Shown: one piece after another, positions 31,638 through 41,300 of the stretch | How positions within the stretch are numbered: the first letter of the stretch is position 1 | Layout: the number at the start of each line of letters is the position of its first letter | Assembly: GCA_023459275.1 (NCBI GenBank) | Contig: JAEWVC010000023.1 | Location: forward strand, 21,090 to 85,089 | Length of the DNA: 64,000 nt | Reading direction: 5' to 3' | DNA from: Bacillota bacterium | Lineage (GTDB): Bacteria > Bacillota > Clostridia > Christensenellales > Aristaeellaceae | The notes under the pieces: generated by a model | The model's database searches: none | What the model was told of the DNA's origin: nothing | What the model saw: the letters and a program-made list of their open reading frames with translations, nothing else | Position numbers and translations under genes: made by a program

Positions 31638-31743
31638 TTATCCATCTGGAACAGCTATCTATCCGATATGGTGATTTTACATAAGCATGAATGGCAATCG
31701 ATAGATTGTCCTTTTTATGCCTATCTTTGGGAGAGTGTTGCAT

Positions 31744-33000
31744 ATGGGCATTTTTTCTCGACTGTTTAAAGCTCGTGACAAACCTATCAACAACCTGAAC
31801 GGCAGCACGTACAGTTTCTTCCTTGGCGGATCATCCAGCGGCAAGGCGGTCAACGAACGCTCGGCCATGCAGATGACCGCCGTTTATTCTTGTGTGCGCA
31901 TCCTTTCCGAAGCGGTTGCAGGCCTGCCGCTGCACGTCTACCGGTATGATGGCAAGGGTGGGAAGGAAAAGGCGCTGGATCATCCGCTGTACAGCCTGCT
32001 CCATGATGAACCGAATCCCGAAATGACCAGCTTCGCCTTCCGGGAAACCCTCATGACCCACCTGCTTTTGTGGGGCAACGCCTATGCCCAGGTGATACGG
32101 AACGGCAAAGGCGAGGTAGTGGCACTCTATCCCCTCATGCCAGGAAAAATGACCGTGGACAGGGATCAGGCGGGCCGCATCTATTACGCTTACTCTCGCA
32201 CCCAGGAGGATGCGCACACGCTGGGAGGGGATCAGCAGGTGCTTCTTTCTTCCCATGATGTGCTCCATATTCCCGGCCTGGGCTTTGACGGCCTTGTGGG
32301 GTACAGCCCCATCGCCATGGCAAAGAACGCCATCGGCATGGCGATTGCCTGCGAAGAATACGGCGCTTCCTTCTTCGCCAACGGCGCAGCGCCGGGCGGC
32401 GTGCTGGAACATCCCGGCGTGGTGAAGGAACCTAAGCGAGTCCGGGAAAGCTGGAACGCCATCTATCAGGGAAGCCGCAATGCCCACCGGATCGCCGTGC
32501 TGGAGGAAGGAATGTCGTATAAATCCATCGGCATCTCCCCGGAGCAGGCGCAGTTCCTGGAGACACGGAAATTCCAGATCAATGAGATTGCCCGCATCTT
32601 CCGGGTGCCACCCCATATGGTGGGCGACCTGGAGAAGTCCTCCTTCTCCAACATCGAGCAGCAGTCCCTGGAATTCGTAAAATACACGCTTGATCCCTGG
32701 GTGGTCCGCTGGGAGCAGGCCATCCACCGGGCGCTTTTTTCCCCCGAGGAAAAGAAGCGCCTTTTTGCGCGCTTCAATCTGGACGGCCTTTTGCGGGGGG
32801 ACTATCAAAGCCGGATGGCCGGTTATGCCGTGGGCAGGCAGAACGGCTGGATGTCCGCCAACGATATACGGGAACTGGAAAACCTGGACCGCATCCCTGC
32901 GGAAATGGGCGGGGACCTGTTCCTCATAAATGGAAATATGACCAAATTGGAAGATGCCGGAATCTTCGCGTCCGAAGCGAAAAAGGAGAAACCGAGATGA
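31744..33000 (+). CDS. Phage portal protein, HK97 family
   Basis: 418 residues from ATG 31744 (GGGAGAG upstream; the frame back to 31717 has no site). Typical HK97 portal features: Arg-Ser-Ala-Met-Gln-Met-Thr-Ala-Val-Tyr-Ser-Cys-Val-Arg, Leu-Leu-Leu-Trp-Gly-Asn-Ala-Tyr, and Ile-Phe-Arg-Val-Pro-Pro-His-Met-Val-Gly-Asp. Forms the dodecameric ring at the DNA entry vertex. The stop overlaps the protease start (ATGA). Confidence 0.95.
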   Translation: MGIFSRLFKARDKPINNLNGSTYSFFLGGSSSGKAVNERSAMQMTAVYSCVRILSEAVAGLPLHVYRYDGKGGKEKALDHPLYSLLHDEPNPEMTSFAFRETLMTHLLLWGNAYAQVIRNGKGEVVALYPLMPGKMTVDRDQAGRIYYAYSRTQEDAHTLGGDQQVLLSSHDVLHIPGLGFDGLVGYSPIAMAKNAIGMAIACEEYGASFFANGAAPGGVLEHPGVVKEPKRVRESWNAIYQGSRNAHRIAVLEEGMSYKSIGISPEQAQFLETRKFQINEIARIFRVPPHMVGDLEKSSFSNIEQQSLEFVKYTLDPWVVRWEQAIHRALFSPEEKKRLFARFNLDGLLRGDYQSRMAGYAVGRQNGWMSANDIRELENLDRIPAEMGGDLFLINGNMTKLEDAGIFASEAKKEKPR

Positions 33001-33728
33001 AGAAATTCTGGAACTGGGCGCGGGATACCGACGATGCCCGCACCCTGTATTTGTGCGGCGTCATTGCTGAGGAAAGCTGGTTTGAGGATGACGTAACGCC
33101 TGCCGCCTTCAAGGCGGAGCTTATGGCCGGGACCGGCGATATTACCCTTTGGATCAACTCGCCGGGGGGCGATTGCGTGGCGGCGGCGCAAATCTACAAC
33201 ATGCTCATGGAATATCCGGGCAGCGTCACCGTGAAAATCGACGGTATCGCTGCCAGCGCCGCCTCTGTCATTGCTATGGCTGGCACGAAAGTACTCATGT
33301 CGCCCACCGGCCTGATGATGATCCATAATCCAATTTCCGTGGCCATAGGTGACAGTGCTGAAATGCAAAAGGCGGTCCAGATGCTGGATGAGGTTAAGGA
33401 AAGCATCATCAATGCCTATTCAATTAAAACAGGTCAATCCCGCGCAAAGCTTTCCCACCTCATGGACGCGGAAACATGGCTCAACGCCAACAAGGCTGTT
33501 GAACTGGGCTTCGCGGACGGCATCCTGTACCGGGAGGAAGCTTCCCCTGCCCAGGCGCAGGACAGCTTCACCTTCTCCCGCCGCGCCGTAACCAATTCCC
33601 TGCTGGACAAGCTCCGGCTGAGAATCCCAAAAACGGAGTCTCCGGCACAACCTGAACAACCCCGGGTGAAAGCGTCAGACCTTGAAAAAAGGCTGGCGCT
33701 TTTATATTCCGCACCGTGCGGCAGGTAG
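32997..33728 (+). CDS. ClpP-like prohead maturation protease
   Basis: 243 residues. Ser protease of the ClpP fold: Asn-Ser-Pro-Gly-Gly (about 50-54), nucleophile region Ile-Ala-Ala-Ser-Ala-Ala-Ser-Val-Ile-Ala-Met (about 84-94), and Met-Ile-His-Asn-Pro with the catalytic His near 110. It trims the scaffold part of the capsid protein, in line with the coiled-coil N-terminus of the next gene product. Confidence 0.95.
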   Translation: MKKFWNWARDTDDARTLYLCGVIAEESWFEDDVTPAAFKAELMAGTGDITLWINSPGGDCVAAAQIYNMLMEYPGSVTVKIDGIAASAASVIAMAGTKVLMSPTGLMMIHNPISVAIGDSAEMQKAVQMLDEVKESIINAYSIKTGQSRAKLSHLMDAETWLNANKAVELGFADGILYREEASPAQAQDSFTFSRRAVTNSLLDKLRLRIPKTESPAQPEQPRVKASDLEKRLALLYSAPCGR

Positions 33729-33810
33729 CCGCCCGGTGTTCCGTTTGCTCCGTACACTCCGCTCACTACAGCCCCGCTTCGCGGGACCTACAAAACAGGA
33801 GGAATTATTC

Positions 33811-35007
33811 ATGAATCAGATTCTTGCCCTTCGTGAAAAGCGTGCCAAGGCGTGGGAAGCCGCCAAGGCTTTCCTGGATTCCAAGCGTGGCAGCGACGGC
33901 ATGCTGTCCGCCGAGGACACGGCTACCTATGAAAAAATGGAGGCTGAGGTGGTCAATCTCGGCAAAGAGGTTGAACGCCTGGAGCGCCGGGAGGCGCTGG
34001 ACCGGGAGATGGCCTCCGCCACCTCCCAGCCCCTTACCGCCCGGCCCGGCCAGGGGAATGAACAGAAGGCGGGCCGCGCCACGGATACGTACAGGGACGC
34101 TTTCTGGAACCAGATGCGCAACCGTTCCTCCTATGAAATACGGAACGCCTTGCAGATCGGCATGGATTCCGAGGGCGGCGTGCTGGCTCCCGATGAATAT
34201 GAGCGCACCCTCATCACGAAGCTGGAGGAGGAAAACGTGCTGCGGTCTTTGTGCCGTACGATCCGCACCGCTTCCGGCGACAGAAAAATCCCCCTGGTCG
34301 CCTCCAAGGGCACGGCCTCCTGGGTGGATGAGGAAGGGGCTATCCCCGATTCCGACGACACCTTCGGCCTTCTGTCCATTGGTGCCCACAAGATAGCCAC
34401 CATGATCAAGGTGTCGGACGAACTGCTGAACGATTCCGTGTTTGACATCGAGGGGTACATTGCCTCCGAGTTCGGACGCCGCATCGGCGCGGCGGAGGAA
34501 CAGGCTTTCCTGACGGGCAACGGCTCCGGCAAGCCCACCGGCCTGCTCCATGATACCCTGGGGGCGGAGGTTGGCGTCGCCGCAGCCGCTGCCGCCGCCA
34601 TGACGGCGGATGAAGTGATCGACCTCGTTTACAGCCTGCGCGCGCCGTATCGGCGCAAGGCGGTTTTCGTCATGGGCGACAGTTCCGTGAAGATGATCCG
34701 CAAGCTCAAGGATGCCAGCGGGCAATATCTGTGGCAGCCGGGGCTGAAGGAAGGCCAGCCAGATATGCTGCTCAACCACAGGATCGTCACTTCCGCCTTC
34801 ATGCCCGCGCCTACGGCGGGGAACAAGGCAATACTGTTCGGCGACTTGTCCCATTACTGGATCGCCGACAGGCAGGGCCGTTCCTTCCAGCGGCTGAACG
34901 AACTGTTTGCCCAGACCGGGCAGGTGGGCTTCCGGGCCACCCAGCGGGTGGACGGCAGGCTCATCCTCCAGGAAGCCGTAAAGGCGTTGCAAATGAAGGC
35001 GTCGTAA
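33811..35007 (+). CDS. Major capsid protein, HK97 fold
   Basis: 398 residues from ATG 33811 (AGGAGG); upstream in-frame sequence is not coding. Residues 1-100 are a charged coiled coil, the delta/scaffold domain removed by the protease. The HK97 shell domain follows (Gly-Gly-Val-Leu-Ala-Pro-Asp-Glu, Lys-Val-Ser-Asp-Glu-Leu-Leu, Ala-Phe-Leu-Thr-Gly-Asn-Gly-Ser-Gly-Lys-Pro-Thr-Gly). The next gene starts at the base after its stop. Confidence 0.95.
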   Translation: MNQILALREKRAKAWEAAKAFLDSKRGSDGMLSAEDTATYEKMEAEVVNLGKEVERLERREALDREMASATSQPLTARPGQGNEQKAGRATDTYRDAFWNQMRNRSSYEIRNALQIGMDSEGGVLAPDEYERTLITKLEEENVLRSLCRTIRTASGDRKIPLVASKGTASWVDEEGAIPDSDDTFGLLSIGAHKIATMIKVSDELLNDSVFDIEGYIASEFGRRIGAAEEQAFLTGNGSGKPTGLLHDTLGAEVGVAAAAAAAMTADEVIDLVYSLRAPYRRKAVFVMGDSSVKMIRKLKDASGQYLWQPGLKEGQPDMLLNHRIVTSAFMPAPTAGNKAILFGDLSHYWIADRQGRSFQRLNELFAQTGQVGFRATQRVDGRLILQEAVKALQMKAS

Positions 35008-35289
35008 ATGGTTACGCTCCAGGAACTCAAAGCCCATCTCCGCATCGAGCAGGATGAGGAAGACGGGTATCTCATCGCGCTGCTTGCCGCCGCGAAAACC
35101 TCCTGCGAGGATTTCTGCGGGCGGCCTTTCAATGATGACACGCCCGAACCTGTACGGCTGGCCATGCTGCTCATGGCCGGTCATTTTTTCACCCACCGGG
35201 AAAACAGCGACAGGGATGCGTATGAGGCTATGTTCGATGCCTTCCATGCGCTCCTGTGGCCATATCGGGAACCCGGACAGCTTTTCTAA
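35008..35289 (+). CDS. Head-tail connector (gp6-like)
   Basis: 93 residues, all helical: Leu-Gln-Glu-Leu-Lys-Ala-His-Leu-Arg-Ile-Glu-Gln-Asp-Glu-Glu-Asp, the standard start of gp6/YqbG-like adaptors, and Ala-Met-Leu-Leu-Met-Ala-Gly-His-Phe. Docks on the portal ring. Confidence 0.9.
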   Translation: MVTLQELKAHLRIEQDEEDGYLIALLAAAKTSCEDFCGRPFNDDTPEPVRLAMLLMAGHFFTHRENSDRDAYEAMFDAFHALLWPYREPGQLF

Positions 35290-35306
35290 AGAAAGGAGTG
35301 GCGCGT

Positions 35307-35666
35307 GTGGCGAACTACCGGAAAAGCACTGACAGTGACCAAAGAGCGGGCGAGCTTCGCCACCGCGTCACCTTTCTTCATAAACAAGTGACCGTACAAA
35401 AAGGGATCACCAAAGAAACCTGGATTCCCGCCTTTACATGCTGGGCCGGTGCCGCCCCGCTGGCCGGGCGGGAATTCTTTCAGGCCGCCGCCGTGAACCG
35501 GGAGACGGAAATCCGGTTCACCATCCGATACCGCAGGGACGTGGACGCATCCATGCGTCTGCGGTTTGGCGGCGCGGATTACAATATCACCGCCATCACC
35601 GACCCGCAGATGCGGCATGTGAAGCTGGAGTTCCTGGCAAAAAGCGTGGTGCCGGATGGCAAGTAA
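35307..35666 (+). CDS. Head closure/adaptor protein
   Basis: 119 residues from GTG 35307 (AAAGGAG nine bases upstream; GTG 35298 would be too near the site). Beta-barrel adaptor family: Gly-Glu-Leu-Arg-His-Arg-Val-Thr-Phe-Leu, Ala-Gly-Arg-Glu-Phe, Ile-Arg-Phe-Thr-Ile-Arg-Tyr-Arg-Arg-Asp-Val and Tyr-Asn-Ile-Thr-Ala-Ile. Closes the head after packaging. Confidence 0.9.
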   Translation: MANYRKSTDSDQRAGELRHRVTFLHKQVTVQKGITKETWIPAFTCWAGAAPLAGREFFQAAAVNRETEIRFTIRYRRDVDASMRLRFGGADYNITAITDPQMRHVKLEFLAKSVVPDGK

Positions 35667-36063
35667 GATCAGCATCGAGCAGCTTGGCGAGGTGGGCAGG
35701 CAAGCCCAGGCATTGGGCAGTGAGGCCACCGGCGCTATCAACGGCGCGCTTCTCAAGGGTGCCCGGATCATTGCCGGGGAGGCAGCAATACGCGCTCCCC
35801 GTGCACGCAAACACCGTTCGGACGGAGGGCGCAGCGCCCAGCCCCTGGCGGATGTCATTACGGCAGAATTGCTTACCAACCGCAAAATAGCAGGCGTTAC
35901 GGTGAAGGGCGGCTTCAATGGCCCCAGCTATTATGTGAAATTCGTGGAATACGGCACCGCAAAACAAGATGCCCAGCGGTTCATTGAAAAATCGGCGGAG
36001 GCAAAAGAGCGGGAAGTCCTGGACACCGTTGCCGCCGAACTCAAACGCCGGCTGGGCTTATAA
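35656..36063 (+). CDS. HK97 gp10-like tail completion protein
   Basis: 135 residues; overlaps the adaptor gene by 11 bases. Typical gp10-like motifs: Gly-Ala-Arg-Ile-Ile-Ala-Gly-Glu-Ala, Tyr-Tyr-Val-Lys-Phe-Val-Glu-Tyr-Gly-Thr and a helical end. Role in head-tail joining. Confidence 0.9.
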   Translation: MASKISIEQLGEVGRQAQALGSEATGAINGALLKGARIIAGEAAIRAPRARKHRSDGGRSAQPLADVITAELLTNRKIAGVTVKGGFNGPSYYVKFVEYGTAKQDAQRFIEKSAEAKEREVLDTVAAELKRRLGL

Positions 36064-36073
36064 AAAGGAGGCC

Positions 36074-36469
36074 ATGCCTCTGGACGCATCCGCACTGGTA
36101 GACGGGCTGCTGGAAAAACAGCGGCTCGTTTCCCTTTTAGCTGTTGACCCCTACGGGAACCCGGCCATTTATCAGCTTCTTTCCCCGGAAGCGGAGATAT
36201 TCCCCCGCGTCATCGTACTGGAGGATGACCGGGAATACACACGGTTCGCCGACGATATCCCCCTGGAGGAACGGGTCCGGTTCCGGCTGGATATCTATGC
36301 CCGCGAAAACATCCTCCACCCGGTGAACAGCGCCTTGCATGAGGCCATGCGTTCGCTGGGTTTCAGGCGCGCCGGGCAGGCGGAGGACGGTTATCTCCCC
36401 GAGATGGACATTTACGTGAAATCCACTGTCTACGAAATACACGAGCTTCTTCCCGTACCCTGGGAATGA
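36074..36469 (+). CDS. Tail terminator-like protein
   Basis: 131 residues from ATG 36074 (AAAAGGAGG). By position and fold pattern (helix, then Arg-Val-Arg-Phe-Arg-Leu-Asp-Ile-Tyr-Ala strand) it is the tail completion or terminator protein between gp10-like and major tail genes. Confidence 0.75.
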   Translation: MPLDASALVDGLLEKQRLVSLLAVDPYGNPAIYQLLSPEAEIFPRVIVLEDDREYTRFADDIPLEERVRFRLDIYARENILHPVNSALHEAMRSLGFRRAGQAEDGYLPEMDIYVKSTVYEIHELLPVPWE

Positions 36470-36484
36470 GCAAAGGAGAAACAC

Positions 36485-37066
36485 ATGCCCCAGAGGCAAT
36501 CCCTGCGCAATCTGCATTATGCCCTTTTGATCAATGATAACGCTTCCGGCGTGGAATACGCCACACCACAGCCGTTGGTTGGCGCGATCAACGCAAAAAT
36601 CTCCCCTGCCACAAGCCAGGAAAAAATGTGGGCTGATGACGGCGTTTTCGATATCGCCAACAACCTGGGCGATATCTCCGTGGAACTGGAACTGGCAACG
36701 CTGCCATTAAAAGCCCAGGCCACGCTGCTGGGCCACACCTACATGGACGGCGTCATGACCATGAAGGCCACGGACGAGCCGCCTTATCTGGCCATCGGCT
36801 TCATGTCCCAGCCCAGGCCGGGCCGGTTCCGTTTCGTCTGGCTGTACAAGGGCAAGTTTGGCCTTATCCAGGACGAATACGCCACCGCCACCGACGCGGC
36901 GGCATGGCGGCAGCCCAAGCTCACCGGCACCTTTGTGCGGCGGGAATTTGATTCCGAGTGGCAAGTCATCGCCGACAGCGGCGACCCCGGCTTCACCGGT
37001 GCCGATTTCTGGTTCCAGGCTGTGTATCCCAACACGCCGCCCCCGGAACCCGATCCCGAGGGATAA
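36485..37066 (+). CDS. Major tail protein
   Basis: 193 residues; ATG after AAAGGAG. Beta-rich with Val-Glu-Tyr-Ala-Thr-Pro-Gln-Pro, Ile-Ala-Asn-Asn-Leu-Gly-Asp-Ile and Tyr-Leu-Ala-Ile-Gly-Phe, as in phi13-type tube proteins; ends in a Pro-rich tail. Followed by the tail chaperone pair, as in other siphophages. Confidence 0.85.
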   Translation: MPQRQSLRNLHYALLINDNASGVEYATPQPLVGAINAKISPATSQEKMWADDGVFDIANNLGDISVELELATLPLKAQATLLGHTYMDGVMTMKATDEPPYLAIGFMSQPRPGRFRFVWLYKGKFGLIQDEYATATDAAAWRQPKLTGTFVRREFDSEWQVIADSGDPGFTGADFWFQAVYPNTPPPEPDPEG

Positions 37067-37101
37067 GCCCTAACCCGTATAGAGTAGAAGGAGGATGACC
37101 C

Positions 37102-37446
37102 ATGGCCCTGCGTGATGTGAAGGAAATGGCGGTATCCCTGGTATTGGACAAACCACGCACCATCAAATTCGACCTCAACGCCTTCGCGGTGCTGGAGGAC
37201 AAATACGGCAGCATGGAAAAGGCGTTCCAGGCTATGCAGTCCGGCAGCATAAAGGCCGCGCGCACGCTTTTGTGGGCGGGCCTTTTGCATGAGGATGAAA
37301 ATCTCACGGAGCGGCAGGCGGGCGGCATGGTGACGCTGGCCAGGATGGAGGAAGTCATGGACAGCGTGACAAAAGCCCTCACCGAGGCCATGCCCCAGGA
37401 GGATGTGACCCCTGTCCGGGAGGATTCCCAGCCGGACCCTACTTAA
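37102..37446 (+). CDS. Tail assembly chaperone (G-like)
   Basis: 114 residues, helical; AGGAGG upstream. It lies directly after the major tail gene. The frame shifted by -1 is open from 37323 through the stop to 37652, so a longer fusion product is made in the manner of lambda gpG/gpGT. The most likely slip is at the AAAA at 37371-37374, but no perfect heptamer is present. Confidence 0.85.
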   Translation: MALRDVKEMAVSLVLDKPRTIKFDLNAFAVLEDKYGSMEKAFQAMQSGSIKAARTLLWAGLLHEDENLTERQAGGMVTLARMEEVMDSVTKALTEAMPQEDVTPVREDSQPDPT

Positions 37447-37652
37447 CGACCCTGTGGGATTCCTTTGCTGATCCATCGTCACCTGACAGCACCGAATCGC
37501 TGGATTGGGTGACGCTTTTTTATGTGGGCACGGTGGTGCTGGGCATGGAAGAACGGGCTTTCTGGCGCTGCACCCTGCGCAAGCTGCGGGCCTTGTTCGC
37601 CTGCCATTGCCGCATACAGGGCGGCGGTCATTCCGGGCAGCGGCACGAATAG
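37447..37652 (+). CDS. Frameshift extension of the tail chaperone (T-like)
   Basis: In the -1 frame relative to the chaperone, an open frame continues to TAG 37650-37652 and reads Leu-Thr-Thr-Leu-Trp-Asp-Ser-Phe, Leu-Asp-Trp-Val-Thr-Leu-Phe-Tyr-Val and a Cys/Arg-rich end. It has no start of its own, so it is expected only as the C-terminal part of a frameshift product, which normally recruits the tape measure protein. Confidence 0.65.
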
Positions 37653-37660
37653 GCGTCCCC

Positions 37661-38284
37661 TTACTTCTGAAAGAGGAAGTATTCGCCGGAAGCCTCCACG
37701 TTCAGGCGCTTGGTGAAATCACGCTCAAAGGCAAGCTTCTCATCGTAGATCCGGCGGGACACATCAAAGTTCAGCAGCTTCCGGTGCTTTTCCGCATGCT
37801 GCGGAAAATCATGTTCCAGAAAATCCGCCGCCTTTTGAATGCCCTCCTGCCCGTTGTAGGCGTAATAGCAAAAGCACATCCAGATGTCGTATGTGCCGAA
37901 ATGGTCCAGCAGGTCGGCATCCTGCAGCAGCCGCGCCCAGAGGTCGTGCCGGTCATCCTCCGGATGGCGGTCGCAATGGGCGGCGATCAGCCGCGCAATT
38001 TCTTCAATTTCATCCTGTTCTGCATAACCCTGCAGCATATCGCGGGCAAGCAAGGCTCCCGTATGGGCATGGGGCTCTATCCCCTTGCCTACATCATGAA
38101 ACATGGCGGCGGCACGGAGAAAATCATCGTGGCTGTCATCATCCGTAATAGCTTTGCGAAGGGAGATCACGCCCGCCGCCACACGCTTGCCATGATCGTA
38201 GACGGCTCCGATTTCCCTTTCCTTATGGGATTTCCTGCCGCGCATCAGTTTAGCAGCCAGCGCGTCCAGTGCGGAAAAGTCCAT
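37661..38284 (-). CDS. HD-domain phosphohydrolase (prophage cargo inside the tail module)
   Basis: 207 residues from ATG 38284 (GGGAGGG on the minus strand; ATG 38305 is less well placed). The HD core is complete: His-Gly-Lys-Arg-Val (first His), Phe-His-Asp-Val-Gly-Lys-Gly (HD), His-Ala-His-Thr-Gly, Ala-Ala-His-Cys and Asp-Ala-Asp-Leu-Leu-Asp. Such enzymes cleave nucleotides or phosphoesters. It lies antisense between the tail chaperone and tape measure genes with its own consensus promoter, so it can be expressed in the lysogen. Superinfection defence or nucleotide control is a possible role. Confidence 0.85.
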   Translation of the reverse strand: MDFSALDALAAKLMRGRKSHKEREIGAVYDHGKRVAAGVISLRKAITDDDSHDDFLRAAAMFHDVGKGIEPHAHTGALLARDMLQGYAEQDEIEEIARLIAAHCDRHPEDDRHDLWARLLQDADLLDHFGTYDIWMCFCYYAYNGQEGIQKAADFLEHDFPQHAEKHRKLLNFDVSRRIYDEKLAFERDFTKRLNVEASGEYFLFQK

Positions 38285-38316
38285 ACAAGTCCCTCCCGAA
38301 AGCATAGTGGATGGCT

Positions 38317-38345
38317 ATCATACCACACAGTTATTTCCATGTCAA
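38317..38345 (-). promoter_or_regulatory. Own promoter of the HD-domain cargo gene
   Basis: Minus strand: TTGACA (38345-38340), 17-base spacer, TATGAT (38322-38317), about 30 bases before the start. Confidence 0.75.
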
Positions 38346-38371
38346 ACCAAAGAAGAAGGAGGTGAATGCGG

Positions 38372-41300
38372 GTGGCAAAGGAGCTTGGGGACCTGATCGT
38401 CCGGTTATCCCTGGATTCCGGCAAATTCGAGGACGGCCTCAAGCGCTTTGAAGCACAGATGGCCAAGGTACAGGGCCAATTCAAGTCCGCCGCCACCGGC
38501 ATCACCGACTTTGATAAGGTCACGGCCAAGCTGAAAACCTCCGCCGATACCCTGACCGAGCGGATGGGCCTGCAAAAGGAAAAGGTCGCACAACTGGAAA
38601 AGGCATATGAAGCCTCCAAAGTGGCCAAGGGCGAGGATGCCGAGGAAACGAAAAAGCTGGCCCAGCGGCTTGAGGAAGCCAGGGGGAAGCTGAACCAGAC
38701 CGGGGAAGCGCTGAAGCTGGTAAACAGTCAGGTAAAGCTCAACCAAAACGGCTGGTATCAGTTGGGTGTGAACCTGGAGGGCGTGGGCGGCAGGCTGGAG
38801 GCAGTGGGTAAAAGCCTCACCTCCGCTGGTAAAAAGTTATCTTTGACCGTCACCGCGCCCATTGTTGCCTTGGGCGTGAAATCCCTCCAGGCAGGCATTG
38901 AATTCGAATCCGCCTTTGCGGGCGTCAGGAAAACCGTCAATGCCAGCGAGGAAGAATTCAAAAAGCTCTCCCGGTCCGTCAAGGACATGAGTGAGGTTAT
39001 CCCCGCCACCACCACGGAGCTATCCGGCATCATGGAACTGGCTGGCCAGCTTGGCGTGGATACGGGAAATCTGGAGAAATTCACGAAAACCATTGCTGCA
39101 TTAGGAGTTTCTACTAACCTCACCAATGAATCCGCCGCCGAAATGCTGGCCCAATTCGCCAACATTACCGGGATGAGGCTGGACAATATTGACCGGCTTG
39201 GCAGCGTCATTGTGGCGTTGGGCAATAATTTTGCCACCACCGAGGCGTCCATCGTGCAGATGGGCCAGCGGCTGGCAGGCGCGGGCAGCCAAATTGGCTT
39301 GTCCGAAGCGCAGATTATGGCCATCGCCACGGCACTTTCTTCGGTGGGCATCGAGGCCGAGGCGGGCGGCTCCGCCTTTTCCAAGCTTATGGTGAACATG
39401 AAGGTGGCGGCGGAGACGGGCAGCATTGCCAAGGAGAAAATCGCCTCCACCGGCAAGAGCCTCAGGCAACTGGAGCTCCTGGCCGACAAGGACAGCAAGG
39501 CCTTCAAAAAGCTGGCCAGCGGCCTGGGGCTTACCTCCACGGAACTCAAAAGCATGATGTCCGCCGCAGGTGATCTGGACAAGTTCGCCCAGGTGGCGGG
39601 CATGTCCGCCGACCAATTTGCCAGGGCCTACGGGGAGAATGCGGCAGGGGCGCTGACACAATTCCTGGCCGGGCTGAAATCCATCGATGAAAACGGCGGT
39701 TCGGCCATCGTAACCCTGGATGAAATGGGCATCACCGAAGTACGCCTCCGGGACGCCATCCTCCGGGTCAGCAGCGCCACCGGCCTGTTCACCGCCGCCC
39801 AGGAGCTTGCCAACACCGCCTGGGATGATAACACGGCGCTTCAAAATGAAGCGAACCAGCGGTATGCCACCACCGAGAGCCGGATGCAGATGCTCAAAAA
39901 TGCGGCGAACAATGTGGCGATATCCTTCTCCGAGGTGATGCTCCCCACATTGGAAAAGCTCATGGCTAAGCTCCGGGGTGTGACCGATTGGCTGAAAAGC
40001 TTGTCCGACGGACAGAAGGAAACCATTGTAAAGGTGGCCGCCTTCGCCGCCGCGCTGGGACCCGTCCTGCTGGTAGTGGGCAAGGTTTCCTCCGGTATTG
40101 GTTCCCTCATGAAGGTCATTGCTCCCCTGGCCAAAGCCCTGGGCGGCGCGCAAGCCTCCACCGGCGCATTCGGCGCTGTGCTCACAGCCCTTTCCGGCCC
40201 CATCGGCTGGGTCATCGCTGCCGTGGCCGCCCTGGCCGCCGTGTTCGCTATCCTCTGGAACACCAATGACGAGTTCCGGGCGAAGATGACCGAAACCTGG
40301 GACAAGATCATGGCCGCCCTGGTGCCCGTAAAAGAAATGTTCATTCGTACCTTCGAAAGTGTACGGCAGGCCATGGAGCCGGTGAAGGAAAGCCTGGGCA
40401 AACTCTGGCTCACCGTCCAGGAGGCGGCCATGAAGCTATGGAACCTGCTGGAGCCTCTTTTTATCACGCTGGGCGTGGTCATAGGCGGCTTCGTGACCGT
40501 AATCATTGGTGCGGCCAATGGCATTCTCCATGCAATCGCTCCCCTGATGGACGCGGTGGTAAACGGCGTGGATTTCATCATGAACCTGTTCAGCGGCTTG
40601 ATCTCCCTCTTGCAGGGCGACTTCGCCGGGGCATGGGAAAGCCTCAAAGCCGCTTTCGCTTCCCTGTGGGATGTGGTGCTCAACGTGTTTACTGCCATAG
40701 GCAGCTTCTTCGCCGGATTCTGGGAGGGGATCAAGACCGTATGCGCCGCCTTCGGCCTGGATTTGCAATCATTCTTCACCGGCCTTTGGACAGGCCTGCG
40801 GGACGGCGCGGTGGCCGCATGGGCCTCCTTCACCGCATGGATATCCGGGGTGTGGAACGGCATATGTGAAACTGCCGCCACCGTGTGGAACGGCCTCCCG
40901 GCCTTCCTGTCCGGCTTGTGGGCAAACATCCGGGATGGCGCGACGGCAGCCTGGGACGCTTTTGTCCTATGGATGAATGATATGTTTAACGGCATCTGCG
41001 CCACGGCCTCTACCATCCTGAACGGCTTGCTCACCTTCCTTTCCGGCCTATGGGCAAGCATCACGGAAGGGGCTACCCTGGCTTGGAACCAGCTTATCGA
41101 ATGGCTGGCCGGGGTATGGAACGGGCTGACCGAAACCGCCTCCACTGCCTGGAATGCGGTATCCGGTGCGATAACCGCTGTGCTGGATTCTGCCTCCAAA
41201 ACTATTGTGGACACATGGAACGCCATCCGTGACACCATTTCCGAGGTATGGGACGGCCTGAAAACCACGGCCACAACCGCCTGGAACACCGTATGCACCA

